NCBI RefSeq assembly: GCF_021608185.1
Contig: NZ_JAKIHN010000003.1
Location: 1-64,000 of the forward strand
Direction: 5' to 3'
Source: Flavobacterium anseongense
GTDB lineage: Bacteria > Bacteroidota > Bacteroidia > Flavobacteriales > Flavobacteriaceae
Length of the DNA: 64,000 nucleotides
Both the position numbers and the translations under genes were made by a program. Numbering within the stretch: position 1 is the first letter of the stretch; each line of letters begins with the position of its first letter. Of the stretch, positions 34,658 through 43,591 are shown piece by piece. The notes beneath the pieces were generated by a model. The model searched no databases and had not been told where the DNA came from. It was given only the letters and a program-made list of their open reading frames with translations.

Positions 34658-35152
34658 ATGACTAATCATTATATTTGTCCAAATTGTGAAAAAGAAGAAT
34701 ATTTCTTTGACGGAGAAAAATTGAAATGTCCAAATTGTGACCAAATGGCATTTGAAAAAGCTTTATATTTAAGTGAAGGTAATTATCAATTTCAAAGTTT
34801 AGCAAAATTAAATGTTCCATTTTTTCGCTTAGATTGTGGAGAAATTTTTACTTGTATAGCAGAAAAAGATAACAGAACTGAAAATACTTCAATCATTCCA
34901 ATAGCTTACGCTGAAGATTCGAATAAATTATTCTTTGCTTTTGAAGCTGAAAAGCTTACCAAAGAAATGCCGAAAATGCTTAATGAAATAATGACAAAAA
35001 CCTTTTCCGAGCTTTTCACTCTAAAAATAAATTTTGACTTTCATGATGATATTGGCTACATGGTAGTTATTGGAGCAAGTCAAGAAGATAATTCGATAAT
35101 CGAATATAATGGATATGTATTTAAAAATTTCAGTAAAATAAACAGCAGGTAA
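34658..35152 (+). CDS. Cassette 18: zinc-ribbon protein
   Basis: A 164-aa cytoplasmic protein with a zinc ribbon at the N-terminus (YICPNCEKE and KCPNCDQ, four Cys at about residues 7, 10, 24, 27). The rest is a mixed alpha/beta domain without a recognised family. The stop codon TAA falls in the R'' motif of attC 18. Confidence 0.7.
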   Translation: MTNHYICPNCEKEEYFFDGEKLKCPNCDQMAFEKALYLSEGNYQFQSLAKLNVPFFRLDCGEIFTCIAEKDNRTENTSIIPIAYAEDSNKLFFAFEAEKLTKEMPKMLNEIMTKTFSELFTLKINFDFHDDIGYMVVIGASQEDNSIIEYNGYVFKNFSKINSR

Positions 35153-35275
35153 CAGCCGTTTGGCGTAATAGCTGGTTTGTCTTTCTTGGAAAATCCTCCG
35201 GATTTTCCAATCTGGATTTCATAACATTATTTTTCTTAACTTGCCGCTACTACGCCAAGCGGCGGAACGTTAGCA
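35147..35275 (+). repeat. attC-like site 18
   Basis: R'' AGGTAAC, R' GTTAGCA. GGCGTA-armed family; centre combines the GGAAAATCC-TCC-GGATTTTCC hairpin of another family, so it looks mosaic. Confidence 0.9.
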
Positions 35276-35300
35276 GAAATTTTTATAACCACACTGGAAA

Positions 35301-35945
35301 ATGATATTCACAATAAATGATAAATCCAACTATTTCGATGATAACGTTTTGGAAAGCCCGATAGAACGCTTCTTTCTTGAGGAAATTGTAAAATATCTTG
35401 AAATTGGAACCGAGATAGAGCCGCAGAGAGAGTATAAAACCAAGATTGGAAATTTTAGGGTTGACTTCCTAATTAGAAAAGGAAATATTGAATATGTCAT
35501 AGAGCTTGATGGAAAAGCTTATCATAATCAACAAAACGATATTTGGAGAGACAGTTTTTTACTTGGAGAAAGTAAAGTAAAAACAATCATCAGAATAAAA
35601 GGAAAAGACGTTACCCATAATTTGAACGAGTGTATATATTTTCTCAGCCAAATGTTTCCAGCAACATTTTCCGAAAGAGGAAAAATAAATTTATCAACTT
35701 TGCTCGAATCCGAAAACAAAAAGGCAATCGACGAAAATTTGGAAGAAAACATTTTTAAATGTGTTGACAAATTTTATCTACCAAAAATAGTAATTGAAGA
35801 TGACGAAAGAAAGTCTTTCCCATCAATCGAAATTAATTGCAGAACTCAAAAAGATTTTAAATACTGGCGAAAATATTATGACTTTGCAATTAGCAATGGA
35901 ATTTTTAGCGTTGAAGAATTAAACAAAAAGTATTTTAGGAAATAA
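35301..35945 (+). CDS. Cassette 19: Vsr/DUF559-like PD-(D/E)XK nuclease
   Basis: A 214-aa protein whose first 110 residues fit the DUF559/Vsr endonuclease pattern: SPIERFFLEEI, QREYKTKIGNFRVDFLI (catalytic Asp), YVIELDGKAYH (Glu-x-Asp-Gly-Lys) and RDSFLLGE. The C-terminal half is unrecognised and could be a specificity or regulatory part. Such a nuclease on a mobile cassette could act in phage defence or DNA repair. The fold is a confident call; the role is inferred. Confidence 0.75.
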   Translation: MIFTINDKSNYFDDNVLESPIERFFLEEIVKYLEIGTEIEPQREYKTKIGNFRVDFLIRKGNIEYVIELDGKAYHNQQNDIWRDSFLLGESKVKTIIRIKGKDVTHNLNECIYFLSQMFPATFSERGKINLSTLLESENKKAIDENLEENIFKCVDKFYLPKIVIEDDERKSFPSIEINCRTQKDFKYWRKYYDFAISNGIFSVEELNKKYFRK

Positions 35946-35952
35946 AAACTTC

Positions 35953-36075
35953 TGCTAACAGCCGTTTGGCGTAATAGCTCGTTTGTCTTTCTTGGAAAAT
36001 ACTCTGAACTTCAGCATTTCTTATTATATTTTTCTTTAACTTGCCGCTACTACGCCAAGCGGCGGAACGTTAGTG
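35953..36075 (+). repeat. attC-like site 19
   Basis: R'' TGCTAAC, R' GTTAGTG. GGCGTA-armed family. Confidence 0.9.
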
Positions 36076-36121
36076 GTAATTTTAATAGACGAATCGAATA
36101 AAAAGAAAATACTAAATAATA

Positions 36122-36391
36122 ATGACAACATATATTGTAACATTTGAAATTAACGACCCTACTCGGAGAGCACAAGTAAAAGAAAAGCTAAAAGAATTTA
36201 ATTTATATTGTCCAATTCATGACAATGCTTGGGCAATAAAATCAGACAAAAAAGCAACAGAAGTGAGAGATTTCATTTCACCTTTATTGACAGCTGCAGA
36301 TAGAATATTTGTTATTAGAACTGGGACTGTAGCAGCATGGAAAAACACATATGCTACAGAAAACTCAGACTGGCTAAAAAAACACTTATAA
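36122..36391 (+). CDS. Cassette 20, gene A: SinR/Cas2-like small protein
   Basis: An 89-aa protein that reads like SinR-type proteins related to the Cas2/VapD ferredoxin fold: MTTYIVTFEI as first strand, a helix, PIHDNAWAIKSDKKATEVRD, FISPLLTAADRIFVIRTG, then AAWKN near the end. No CRISPR array or other cas gene is near. VapD-like relatives are ribonuclease toxins, so a toxin or defence role is possible. The next gene starts 1 bp after its stop, in the same cassette. Confidence 0.7.
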   Translation: MTTYIVTFEINDPTRRAQVKEKLKEFNLYCPIHDNAWAIKSDKKATEVRDFISPLLTAADRIFVIRTGTVAAWKNTYATENSDWLKKHL

Positions 36392-36392
36392 A

Positions 36393-36824
36393 ATGGGGAA
36401 GAACACTAACTCAGAAAAATCCTTTAGGGTAAAAAGAGGCAGAGTGGACTCTGTCAATCTTTATGAAGTGAAAGAAAACGAATTAGACATTTTAGAAAAT
36501 GGAGAAACAACAAGTTTACAGTTGAATTTTGCTATCTTTTTGTTGTCTATTGCATTTTCTGGTATTTCTACATTATCAACTTGTACATTTGGCACACCGC
36601 TTTTACAAAACATATACTTATTTGTTACAATAATTGGCACCTTGTTAGGAGTATATATGATACTTATGTGGCGTAAAGGAAGAAAATCCATTAAATCCGT
36701 AATTAAAACTATAAAAGATAGAATTCCTCCTGATTTTGTTGATGAAGGGGAGGAAGAAATTGAAGCTGTCACTGAAAATATAGTTCCGTCTACAACAACA
36801 GAAACGACAAAACCGGAAGGTTAA
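36393..36824 (+). CDS. Cassette 20, gene B: two-segment membrane partner of the SinR/Cas2-like protein
   Basis: A 143-aa protein: charged N-terminal half (residues 1-42), two membrane segments (about 45-66 and 70-90) and an acidic, threonine-rich C-terminal tail. No family recognised. Tight spacing with gene A suggests a two-component unit, possibly an effector or an anchor. Confidence 0.65.
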   Translation: MGKNTNSEKSFRVKRGRVDSVNLYEVKENELDILENGETTSLQLNFAIFLLSIAFSGISTLSTCTFGTPLLQNIYLFVTIIGTLLGVYMILMWRKGRKSIKSVIKTIKDRIPPDFVDEGEEEIEAVTENIVPSTTTETTKPEG

Positions 36825-36830
36825 AACTAC

Positions 36831-36963
36831 CACTAACAGCGGTTTCGCGCAATTGCTTCATTTCCTCTGGAAATGAAGCAATTATTTTCTATCTTCGTTC
36901 TTCGTGGTGGAAAGCAAAGCTTTCCTCAAGTCGCAACTGACGCGAAGCCGCGGAACGTTATAT
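36831..36963 (+). repeat. attC-like site 20
   Basis: R'' CACTAAC, R' GTTATAT. Arms GCGG-T-TTCGCG / CGCGAA-G-CCGC; centre contains GGAAAGCAAAGCTTTCC hairpin; very close to site 24. Confidence 0.9.
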
Positions 36964-36971
36964 GCAATGCT

Positions 36972-37502
36972 ATGAGAAACTGCATCTTTATAATTATAAT
37001 ATTAATTTCAGGATGTAAATCTTCTGAGACTTATGATTATAAAATCAAATTGAATAAGTATTCGACAACATATGAATTTAAGAATTCAAAATCAGTAGTT
37101 TTCAGTGATAGTATAACAAAAGAATGGATGGTTGGCAGAAGCAAAAAAATTCCCATTTCACCAAGTGTCACTGAAATTATAGCGGTAAATAAAAAACTTG
37201 AAAAAGATTATGTGAAATTTATTAGAGAAGGTCAAAAGATGCTTAATTATGATTCTCTAAAAAACCCAGAATATTATCGAAAAGAAGATAAAGAAATTAT
37301 TAAATATGTAAAAAGCATTCAATCACAAATGAGAAGGCTTAATAAACAATTTGCATGTTATATTGATAGTTTAGGTCAGAAAATAATTGTGGTAAAAATA
37401 ATTGCTCCCGAAGAGAAACCGCATGACCTTGAAAAGTTTTGGGTTGGAGAAATGTACAGTGTAAAATTTAATGTGAAGGATTCGGAATTTGTTCGTGAAT
37501 AG
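36972..37502 (+). CDS. Cassette 21: lipoprotein of unknown function
   Basis: A 176-aa lipoprotein from the ATG at 36972 (lipobox LISGC); the open frame upstream belongs to attC 20. The mature protein is basic and helix-rich in the middle (about residues 95-140). No family recognised. Cassette ends GTTATATGC and GCATATAAC. Confidence 0.65.
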   Translation: MRNCIFIIIILISGCKSSETYDYKIKLNKYSTTYEFKNSKSVVFSDSITKEWMVGRSKKIPISPSVTEIIAVNKKLEKDYVKFIREGQKMLNYDSLKNPEYYRKEDKEIIKYVKSIQSQMRRLNKQFACYIDSLGQKIIVVKIIAPEEKPHDLEKFWVGEMYSVKFNVKDSEFVRE

Positions 37503-37508
37503 CACTGC

Positions 37509-37640
37509 ATATAACAGCGGTTTGTCACAATTGCTTCAATCCTGCGGATTGGACGCAATTTTTTTCTATCTTAGTTTTTCCTTAGCGGAAAAACTGGCTT
37601 TCGTCAGTCGCAACTGACGACAAGCCGCAAAACGTTATGC
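37509..37640 (+). repeat. attC-like site 21
   Basis: R'' ATATAAC, R' GTTATGC. Arms GCGG-T-TTGTC / GACAA-G-CCGC; spacer AAAAC. Unique centre with TCCTGCGGATTGGA hairpin. Confidence 0.88.
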
Positions 37641-37660
37641 ACAATGCCAAACACACTATC

Positions 37661-38497
37661 ATGAAAAAAGCACTAATCCTGATTCTAATATTTTTTTCTT
37701 CAAAAGCTCTGTCTCAAAATAATTCACTCTCAGAATATCAAAAGGCGACAATTCTTCTTCAGACGAATAATATTGATTCTGCATATTTTAAATTCAAAAG
37801 TTTAGAAAGAAACCTTCCAAAAAATGACACTTTATATTCTTACTCTCTTTTTTATTATACAGTCACTGCTACCGAACTTGAAAAAGAAAATCGTTTAAAG
37901 GAAAAATTTGATAAGTCTTTAGCCTTCGGGTTAGAAGCATTTGAAGCCATTGAAAAAGGTTTGCAGTATTTTGATTCCGAGTTTAAGAAAAGAAAATACT
38001 TTATGATGAAGAATATTGTCATTTCCAATTTTGGTTTGGAAAATTTCTCAGAAGCTAAAAAATGGAAAGAAAAATTATATACTGCAAAAATAAACAATGA
38101 ACTTCCAGAAGGAATAGATCAATATTTCAATTTCGACTACTTCACTTTCGAAAAGAAAAACATTTGGGGTTATGAATGGTTTCATGAATTACCAAAAGAT
38201 CGATTTGGAAGTAGCTTTTCTAAAGTTGTTTACTATGTTTACAGTACAGACGAAAATGGAAATGATAAAGACCAGTTGTATAGGTTTCAAGTTTTAATGT
38301 TTCATGCAAGTAATAGCAGCTTTGATTATGTGTTGACAAAAAGACTTGAAACTGCAAAAAACGAAGTAAGTGGAACCTTGTATGCATATACGTATAAAGA
38401 AGACATTGACTTTGGACAACTTCAATTAGACATTAAAGAAATTTTAAAAGGAAATATTAATCCTGAAAAAAGAAAAGCATTTGTAGCGAAAAAGTAA
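37661..38497 (+). CDS. Cassette 22: secreted TPR-like protein
   Basis: A 278-aa exported protein from the ATG at 37661 (signal peptide ending SSKALSQ). The first half looks like paired helices of the TPR type (ATILLQTNNIDSAYFKFKSL and ENFSEAKKWKEKLY); the second half is a mixed domain without a recognised family. The frame upstream to 37637 begins inside the R' motif and is less likely. Confidence 0.65.
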   Translation: MKKALILILIFFSSKALSQNNSLSEYQKATILLQTNNIDSAYFKFKSLERNLPKNDTLYSYSLFYYTVTATELEKENRLKEKFDKSLAFGLEAFEAIEKGLQYFDSEFKKRKYFMMKNIVISNFGLENFSEAKKWKEKLYTAKINNELPEGIDQYFNFDYFTFEKKNIWGYEWFHELPKDRFGSSFSKVVYYVYSTDENGNDKDQLYRFQVLMFHASNSSFDYVLTKRLETAKNEVSGTLYAYTYKEDIDFGQLQLDIKEILKGNINPEKRKAFVAKK

Positions 38498-38504
38498 GCA
38501 CTGT

Positions 38505-38628
38505 GCATAACAGCCGTTTGGCGTAATAGCTGGTTTTGTCTTTCTTGGAAAATACTCTGAACTTCAGTATTTCTTATTACATTTTTCTTTAACTTGCCGC
38601 TACTACGCCAAGCGGCGGAACGTTACCA
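38505..38628 (+). repeat. attC-like site 22
   Basis: R'' GCATAAC, R' GTTACCA. GGCGTA-armed family. Confidence 0.9.
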
Positions 38629-38652
38629 GTAATAGCACGAAACCCTAACTCA

Positions 38653-39138
38653 ATGAAGAATCTTTGCCTTACCTTTTTAATATCCACCATTATTTTGTCC
38701 TGCACAGAGAAAAAGAAATCAGCCCAAAGTAATGAACTTAAAAAATTACCTGAGATTAATTTCGAATTTCCTGATACTATTCATAAAAACATATCTTATA
38801 AAGGAAAAATTTATTACTCTGGAATCTTTGATACGATTACAAAGAATGTTATGGAGAAAAAGAATGGAATTGATAGATATATTATTTTCAGCCTTACCAA
38901 AAGTTCTCATCCAAATGAAAATATAGCTGCATTGCGAAAAATGAAACTTGATACTTTCGGTGCGATTGACAACAATGCAATTCTCTTGGATAATATTATT
39001 TTTAAAGAACTTGGAGTCTTTTATATTAATGGAATTTTAAATGATCATGTTACGATTGATACAAAACGATCAGATAAAAAAATAAGATACATTGAAAAAG
39101 AATATATTCTCAATCATAAAATTGTAGTTATTCAATAA
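38653..39138 (+). CDS. Cassette 23: lipoprotein of unknown function
   Basis: A 161-aa lipoprotein (lipobox IILSC, near residue 17) with a lysine-rich linker and a mixed alpha/beta mature part. No family recognised. Confidence 0.65.
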   Translation: MKNLCLTFLISTIILSCTEKKKSAQSNELKKLPEINFEFPDTIHKNISYKGKIYYSGIFDTITKNVMEKKNGIDRYIIFSLTKSSHPNENIAALRKMKLDTFGAIDNNAILLDNIIFKELGVFYINGILNDHVTIDTKRSDKKIRYIEKEYILNHKIVVIQ

Positions 39139-39146
39139 GCTACTAC

Positions 39147-39278
39147 TGGTAACAGCCGTTTGGCGCAATAGCTAGTAAGAGTTGCGCCGGAATCCTAACG
39201 GATTCCGAAAACCTGTGCTTCCGCATAATATTTTTTCTTAAATTGCCGCTACTGACGCCAAGCGGCGAAACGTTGTGT
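39147..39278 (+). repeat. attC-like site 23
   Basis: R'' TGGTAAC, R' GTTGTGT. Arms GCCG-T-TTGGCG / CGCCAA-G-CGGC; spacer GAAAC; unique centre with GGAATCC-TAAC-GGATTCC hairpin. Confidence 0.9.
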
Positions 39279-39309
39279 GCAATTTTATAGAACTATATCA
39301 TTAACATTG

Positions 39310-39960
39310 ATGACTGAGATAATCCTAATAGCAACGGTTCATCGTCCAAAAGGTAACTGTAATCCAATTGAACTTTACAGAATTATTGAAGAAATAAATC
39401 CTGATGTGATATTTGAAGAACAATCACCGCAAAATCACACATTAATTTATTTAGGACAACGGAATGACACTATTGAGACACTATGTATAAAACGTTTTTC
39501 ACAAGGGAAACAAATTGAACATTTACCAGTAGATTTGGAGAGGAAGATGAGTAGTGAGTTACAGAATAAATTCGCAAAAGTCTTTGATCCATTTCAAAGT
39601 AACACTGAATATCAAAATATTAATTTTCAAAGAGAAATTCTTTCGCAGCGATATGGTTTTCGTTTCTTGAATAGCGATGAATGTTCAATTTTCGGCGATA
39701 AATTAAAATCAATCGAAAATATAATTATTTCCTCGAGTAATGATTTTGAGGCTGTAGAAACTTACAGAAAATGGACTGAAATGAATGACTTGCGTGAGAC
39801 TGAGATGTTAAAAAACATTTATAAAATTTGTGAGGATAAAAAGTATATAAAAGGTTTGTTTCTTGTTGGAGCTGAACATAGAAAACCCATAATTGAAAAA
39901 ATCTTACAGAAATACTCCAACAATAAATCAATAAATTGGAATTTTCAATATTTAGCTTAA
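39310..39960 (+). CDS. Cassette 24: cytoplasmic protein, possibly TraB/ChaN-like
   Basis: A 216-aa protein from the ATG at 39310. The opening IILIATVHRPKGN, then INPDVIFEEQ and the late LFLVGAEHRKPIIEKI resemble the His/Glu blocks of TraB/GumN/ChaN-type proteins, in which a first His, an EE pair and a late GAEH motif are conserved. This is a weak resemblance. No signal or membrane segment is present. Confidence 0.6.
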   Translation: MTEIILIATVHRPKGNCNPIELYRIIEEINPDVIFEEQSPQNHTLIYLGQRNDTIETLCIKRFSQGKQIEHLPVDLERKMSSELQNKFAKVFDPFQSNTEYQNINFQREILSQRYGFRFLNSDECSIFGDKLKSIENIIISSSNDFEAVETYRKWTEMNDLRETEMLKNIYKICEDKKYIKGLFLVGAEHRKPIIEKILQKYSNNKSINWNFQYLA

Positions 39961-39967
39961 AAACTGC

Positions 39968-40100
39968 ACACAACAGCGGTTTCGCGCAATTGCTTCATTT
40001 CCTGTGGAAATAAAGCAATTATTTTCTATCTTCGTTCTTCGTGGTGGAAAGCAAAGCTTTCCTTAAGTCGCAACTGACGCGAAGCCGCGGAACGTTAGTG
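39968..40100 (+). repeat. attC-like site 24
   Basis: R'' ACACAAC, R' GTTAGTG. Nearly identical body to site 20. Confidence 0.9.
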
Positions 40101-40129
40101 GCAAGCTATCAGAACGTAAGTTAGAAACA

Positions 40130-40672
40130 ATGAACAAAATCCTAATCACATTTCTCTTAAGCATAATTTGGACAAGTCAATTCTTTGGACAAAATGATAT
40201 ACTTACTGATTCTATTTCCGAAAAAGGGAAACTAATTCAGAAGATTGTTAAGAGTTCAGTTTCCGGAATTAAAATACGGAACACGAATAAAGCCAAGGAA
40301 TATATTGCTTATAAATTATGTGAACATCAATATGTTGATGTGCAAAAATTGGAAACCATCATTAGTGATAACGAAATTGAACAATTACAAAGTTCACCGA
40401 ATGGAACTCTAAAATGTGTTGGCTTTATTTTGTTTGCTAAGAGAAACAACAAGAAAGAATTGGTCATGAGTGAGCTAAATAAGATTTTAAAGCAAGAATA
40501 TACAATAATGACTCAAAGTTGCTCTGATGCAATTTCAACCGAAAGTTTACCTCAATATTGTTATCATTTAATTACCGATAAAAACTTCTTCTTCAAACCA
40601 AGTTTTAAGCTTAAGAAAAGAGAGCGGAAAGATTATAGTTTAAAGATGATGGTTTTTGAAATGAAAAAATAG
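40130..40672 (+). CDS. Cassette 25: secreted protein of unknown function
   Basis: A 180-aa protein with signal peptide ending SQFFGQ (about residue 21), four Cys in the mature part and a basic C-terminus (KLKKRERKD). No family recognised. Confidence 0.65.
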   Translation: MNKILITFLLSIIWTSQFFGQNDILTDSISEKGKLIQKIVKSSVSGIKIRNTNKAKEYIAYKLCEHQYVDVQKLETIISDNEIEQLQSSPNGTLKCVGFILFAKRNNKKELVMSELNKILKQEYTIMTQSCSDAISTESLPQYCYHLITDKNFFFKPSFKLKKRERKDYSLKMMVFEMKK

Positions 40673-40677
40673 CCAGC

Positions 40678-40803
40678 CACTAACAGCGGTTTCGCGCAAT
40701 TGCTGGTTTTTGTTTTTACGTGTTCACGAAAAACGTTTATCTTTAACAGAAAATAATCCGTTCGCTGGCATCGCAACTGTCGCGAAGCCGCGGAACGTTA
40801 TAG
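40678..40803 (+). repeat. attC-like site 25
   Basis: R'' CACTAAC, R' GTTATAG. CGCG-armed family with sites 15, 30 and 35; contains TTTATCTTTAACAG in the right half. Confidence 0.9.
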
Positions 40804-40826
40804 GCAATAACCAGACACTACAATTG

Positions 40827-41243
40827 ATGAAGAAATTTTGGAAAGATGGCTTTGAAATAGACTTTGAAAATAAAAATATAAATCCTTGGACATCACTACT
40901 TGTTTTACCGGTGATTGTTTTCTTGCTTTATAATTATGGAAATATGTCAAACGAATTTTTACAAAATAAAGAATGGTTAAAACGCAAAACAGAAACCAAT
41001 ATTGAAGGAGTTGTGTTGAAACATGGAGTAGACAGTTCTAATCGAAACACGCCATTTATTAAATTAAAAGGCAAGGAGCTTTATTCTGAAGATTTAGAAA
41101 TTTGGAAACAAATTGAAGTCGGTGATTCGTTAAGTTCCAAGACTAATTCTCCAATTTTAAATATTTATAAAAAAGATACAGTCATCAAAGTTGATTATAG
41201 AGAAATTTATAAAGCTCGTGATAGTGGAATGAGAGCTAATTAA
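40827..41243 (+). CDS. Cassette 26: single-segment membrane protein, homologue of cassette 38
   Basis: A 138-aa protein from the ATG at 40827: basic N-terminus, one membrane segment (about residues 20-37), then a small domain with NKEWLKRK, GVVLKHGVDSSNRNTPFIKLKG and IEVGDSLSSK (parts shown) ending IYKARDSGMRA. The protein of cassette 38 shares this layout and many residues, so both come from one family. Function unknown. Confidence 0.7.
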   Translation: MKKFWKDGFEIDFENKNINPWTSLLVLPVIVFLLYNYGNMSNEFLQNKEWLKRKTETNIEGVVLKHGVDSSNRNTPFIKLKGKELYSEDLEIWKQIEVGDSLSSKTNSPILNIYKKDTVIKVDYREIYKARDSGMRAN

Positions 41244-41256
41244 GATAAGTTACTGC

Positions 41257-41386
41257 CTATAACAGCCGTTTGGCGAAACAGCTAGTTTTGTGCGTTTTGG
41301 AAAATCCGCTGGATTTTCCAATTTAGATTTTCTATCATATTTTTTCTTAAATTGCCGCTGCTTCGCCAAGCGGCGGAACGTTACCA
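41257..41386 (+). repeat. attC-like site 26
   Basis: R'' CTATAAC, R' GTTACCA. GGCGAA-armed family, nearly identical to site 8. Confidence 0.9.
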
Positions 41387-41401
41387 GTAATATTTTCAAC
41401 C

Positions 41402-41860
41402 ATGCATAAAGTACACGAATTTCTTTCCGAATTGAACGAAACCGAATTAGCATATTTTGCCAAATTCAAGTTGAAAACTTATATGCCGGAAACTCAAAGA
41501 GAAATAGAGAAGTATATTGAGAGAAAAGGTATGGGCGCAGAGAAAATTGAAAAACTCATCGCAGAAAATAATGGAATAAGTGAAATCTCTAAAAATGAAA
41601 CTTGTCCAAGATGCGGAAGCCAAAAATTACTCAAAAGAAAAGTCGAGTGGACAAACACAATAGACAAACCTTTTAATGGCGACGATGAAGTTGCTGCACT
41701 TGATGGTTTTTCGGGACAAGCTACAATTAAGGATGAAATAAGTTGTAATGTTTGTGGATTTTGGATTGAAGATCCAAACCGTGAAAATCCAACAAATTTT
41801 ACGCAGAAAATAAAAGGAAGTGTTATTGGATTTATTGATGGAATATTGGGAAGTTCTTAA
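41402..41860 (+). CDS. Cassette 27: zinc-ribbon cytoplasmic protein
   Basis: A 152-aa protein with a helical N-terminal region and a zinc ribbon split by about 40 residues: TCPRCGSQ (near residue 69) and SCNVCGFW (near residue 118). No signal. A nucleic-acid or protein binding role is plausible for the ribbon; no family recognised. Confidence 0.7.
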   Translation: MHKVHEFLSELNETELAYFAKFKLKTYMPETQREIEKYIERKGMGAEKIEKLIAENNGISEISKNETCPRCGSQKLLKRKVEWTNTIDKPFNGDDEVAALDGFSGQATIKDEISCNVCGFWIEDPNRENPTNFTQKIKGSVIGFIDGILGSS

Positions 41861-41872
41861 AAAAAATACTAC

Positions 41873-41995
41873 TGGTAACAGCCGTTTGGCGCAATAGCTT
41901 GTTTGTCGTTCTTGGAAAATACTCTGAACTTCAGCATTTCTTATTACATTTTTCTTTAACTTGCCGCTACTACGCCAAGCGGCGAAACGTTAGCA
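41873..41995 (+). repeat. attC-like site 27
   Basis: R'' TGGTAAC, R' GTTAGCA. GGCG-armed family of site 12, spacer GAAAC. Confidence 0.9.
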
Positions 41996-42025
41996 GCAAG
42001 TTTCGACAACCTTATCTTAAAAAAG

Positions 42026-42619
42026 ATGAAAATATATTACTTCTTATTATTTGTTTTGATTGCATCTTGTCAAAAAGGACAATCTCCTGAATTGAATAAA
42101 GAAAAGAATTTAGAAGTAAATGTATCTGGAAATGCAAAAACAGAATTAAGATTCCGAAATGCTAAACAAAATGAGACTGTTAAAGATGATAGCTTAACCA
42201 CACATTTTAAATTTGATAAACTTAAAGAATTGCAATGCAAAACTAAATTCTTATCTGAAAATGATTTTGAAAATGAAGAATCATTCATTCGCGAATATGA
42301 GATTAAAATATCTGACACATTACTGATAAACGTTCTACGAGAACAAAGAAAAGGTAACGTTTATGATTACGTATATTTTTATAAAGGAAAGAATTTTAAT
42401 GTCATAAATTATTATGGCAAAATGTTTTCCAGAAAATCCGAGTTATATTTTGACTTTGAATCCCGGCAAGCGTATAAAATTTCAAACGATAAACTCTTGC
42501 TTCGCGAACAACCATCAACTTGGTGCGGTTTGGCTAACCAAATGGACTTTTTTCAAATCGTTGATTTAAAGAATATGGAAATCTCTCAGTTTGTGGATTA
42601 TGATACTATAGTAAAATAA
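42026..42619 (+). CDS. Cassette 28: lipoprotein of unknown function
   Basis: A 197-aa lipoprotein (lipobox LIASC, near residue 15). The mature part is beta-rich toward the C-terminus with a WCGLANQMDFFQIVDL segment. No family recognised. Confidence 0.65.
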   Translation: MKIYYFLLFVLIASCQKGQSPELNKEKNLEVNVSGNAKTELRFRNAKQNETVKDDSLTTHFKFDKLKELQCKTKFLSENDFENEESFIREYEIKISDTLLINVLREQRKGNVYDYVYFYKGKNFNVINYYGKMFSRKSELYFDFESRQAYKISNDKLLLREQPSTWCGLANQMDFFQIVDLKNMEISQFVDYDTIVK

Positions 42620-42627
42620 AAACCTGC

Positions 42628-42750
42628 TGCTAACAGCCGTTTGGCGCAATAGCTAGTTTGTCTTTCTTGGAAAATACTCTGAACTTCAGTATTTCTTATT
42701 ACATTTTTCTTTAACTTGCCGCTACTACGCCAAGCGGCGGAACGTTAGCT
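42628..42750 (+). repeat. attC-like site 28
   Basis: R'' TGCTAAC, R' GTTAGCT. GGCG-armed family of site 12. Confidence 0.9.
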
Positions 42751-42758
42751 GCCATTTT

Positions 42759-43439
42759 ATGACACGAATCATTTTTTTAGCACTTTTAATTTCATTCTCT
42801 TCATTCGCCCAATTGCGAAAAGAACTTCCATTTACAAAAGATAGTGATACAACTTATTGGATGAAATACAGAAATAAAACTTATGAAGCAGTTAACGAAA
42901 ATGACATTTTCTTTAGATTACAAACTCCATGTGTTTCAATTGAGGTTTCAAAAACGAAAGGCAATATAAAAGGAACAGTTGAGTTTTTCGCCAGAGAGAT
43001 AGATGAATTCAAAGATTCAACAAGCGTATTTAAGAGAAAATTTAATTTCGACAGTGATACAACTTTAAGAATTTTTAAGCTCATCGATAGTCTAAAAATA
43101 AACTCCATTCCGAGTGACAAATATATTCCTAGGTGGCAACAAGGATTTGATGGAATAACATATATCATCGAATATAAAGACTCTATTCAGCATTCTTTCA
43201 AAAACTATTGGACACCGAAAGCACAAGACAATTTGGAAGAAGCAGTGAGAATCCAAAACTTTGTGAATAGAATTTATACACTCGTCAACTCTGAAAAGTT
43301 AAGCGCAATTTTCCAAAATGAAATTCCGTTTCGTTGCTGGACCTGTAATCTTACATGCATCTGCCGAGGAATGACAAGAGAACAGTACAAAGAGTATAAA
43401 AAGATGAAGCGTAAATTCAGGAAACAAAACGGCAGCTAA
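42759..43439 (+). CDS. Cassette 29: secreted protein with cysteine-rich C-terminus
   Basis: A 226-aa protein with signal peptide ending FSSFAQ (about residue 18). The C-terminus has a cysteine cluster (FRCWTCNLTCICRG) followed by a very basic tail. The stop TAA lies in the R'' motif. Cassette ends match over about 14 of 15 bp. No family recognised. Confidence 0.68.
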   Translation: MTRIIFLALLISFSSFAQLRKELPFTKDSDTTYWMKYRNKTYEAVNENDIFFRLQTPCVSIEVSKTKGNIKGTVEFFAREIDEFKDSTSVFKRKFNFDSDTTLRIFKLIDSLKINSIPSDKYIPRWQQGFDGITYIIEYKDSIQHSFKNYWTPKAQDNLEEAVRIQNFVNRIYTLVNSEKLSAIFQNEIPFRCWTCNLTCICRGMTREQYKEYKKMKRKFRKQNGS

Positions 43440-43556
43440 CAGCGGTTTTGCGCCATAGCTAGTTTATCTTTCTTGGAAAATACACTGAACATCAGAATTT
43501 CTTATTACATTTATCCTTAACTTGCCGCTACGGCGCAAAGCCGCGGAACGTTATGT
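43434..43556 (+). repeat. attC-like site 29
   Basis: R'' AGCTAAC, R' GTTATGT. Family of sites 5 and 13. Confidence 0.9.
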
Positions 43557-43591
43557 GCAATATTAAATCACGTTTTTCTTAAATAGAAACA

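Noticed and set aside
36122..36391. True Cas2 of a CRISPR system
   Set aside because: No cas1, effector genes or CRISPR array lie nearby, and the protein fits SinR-like proteins better.
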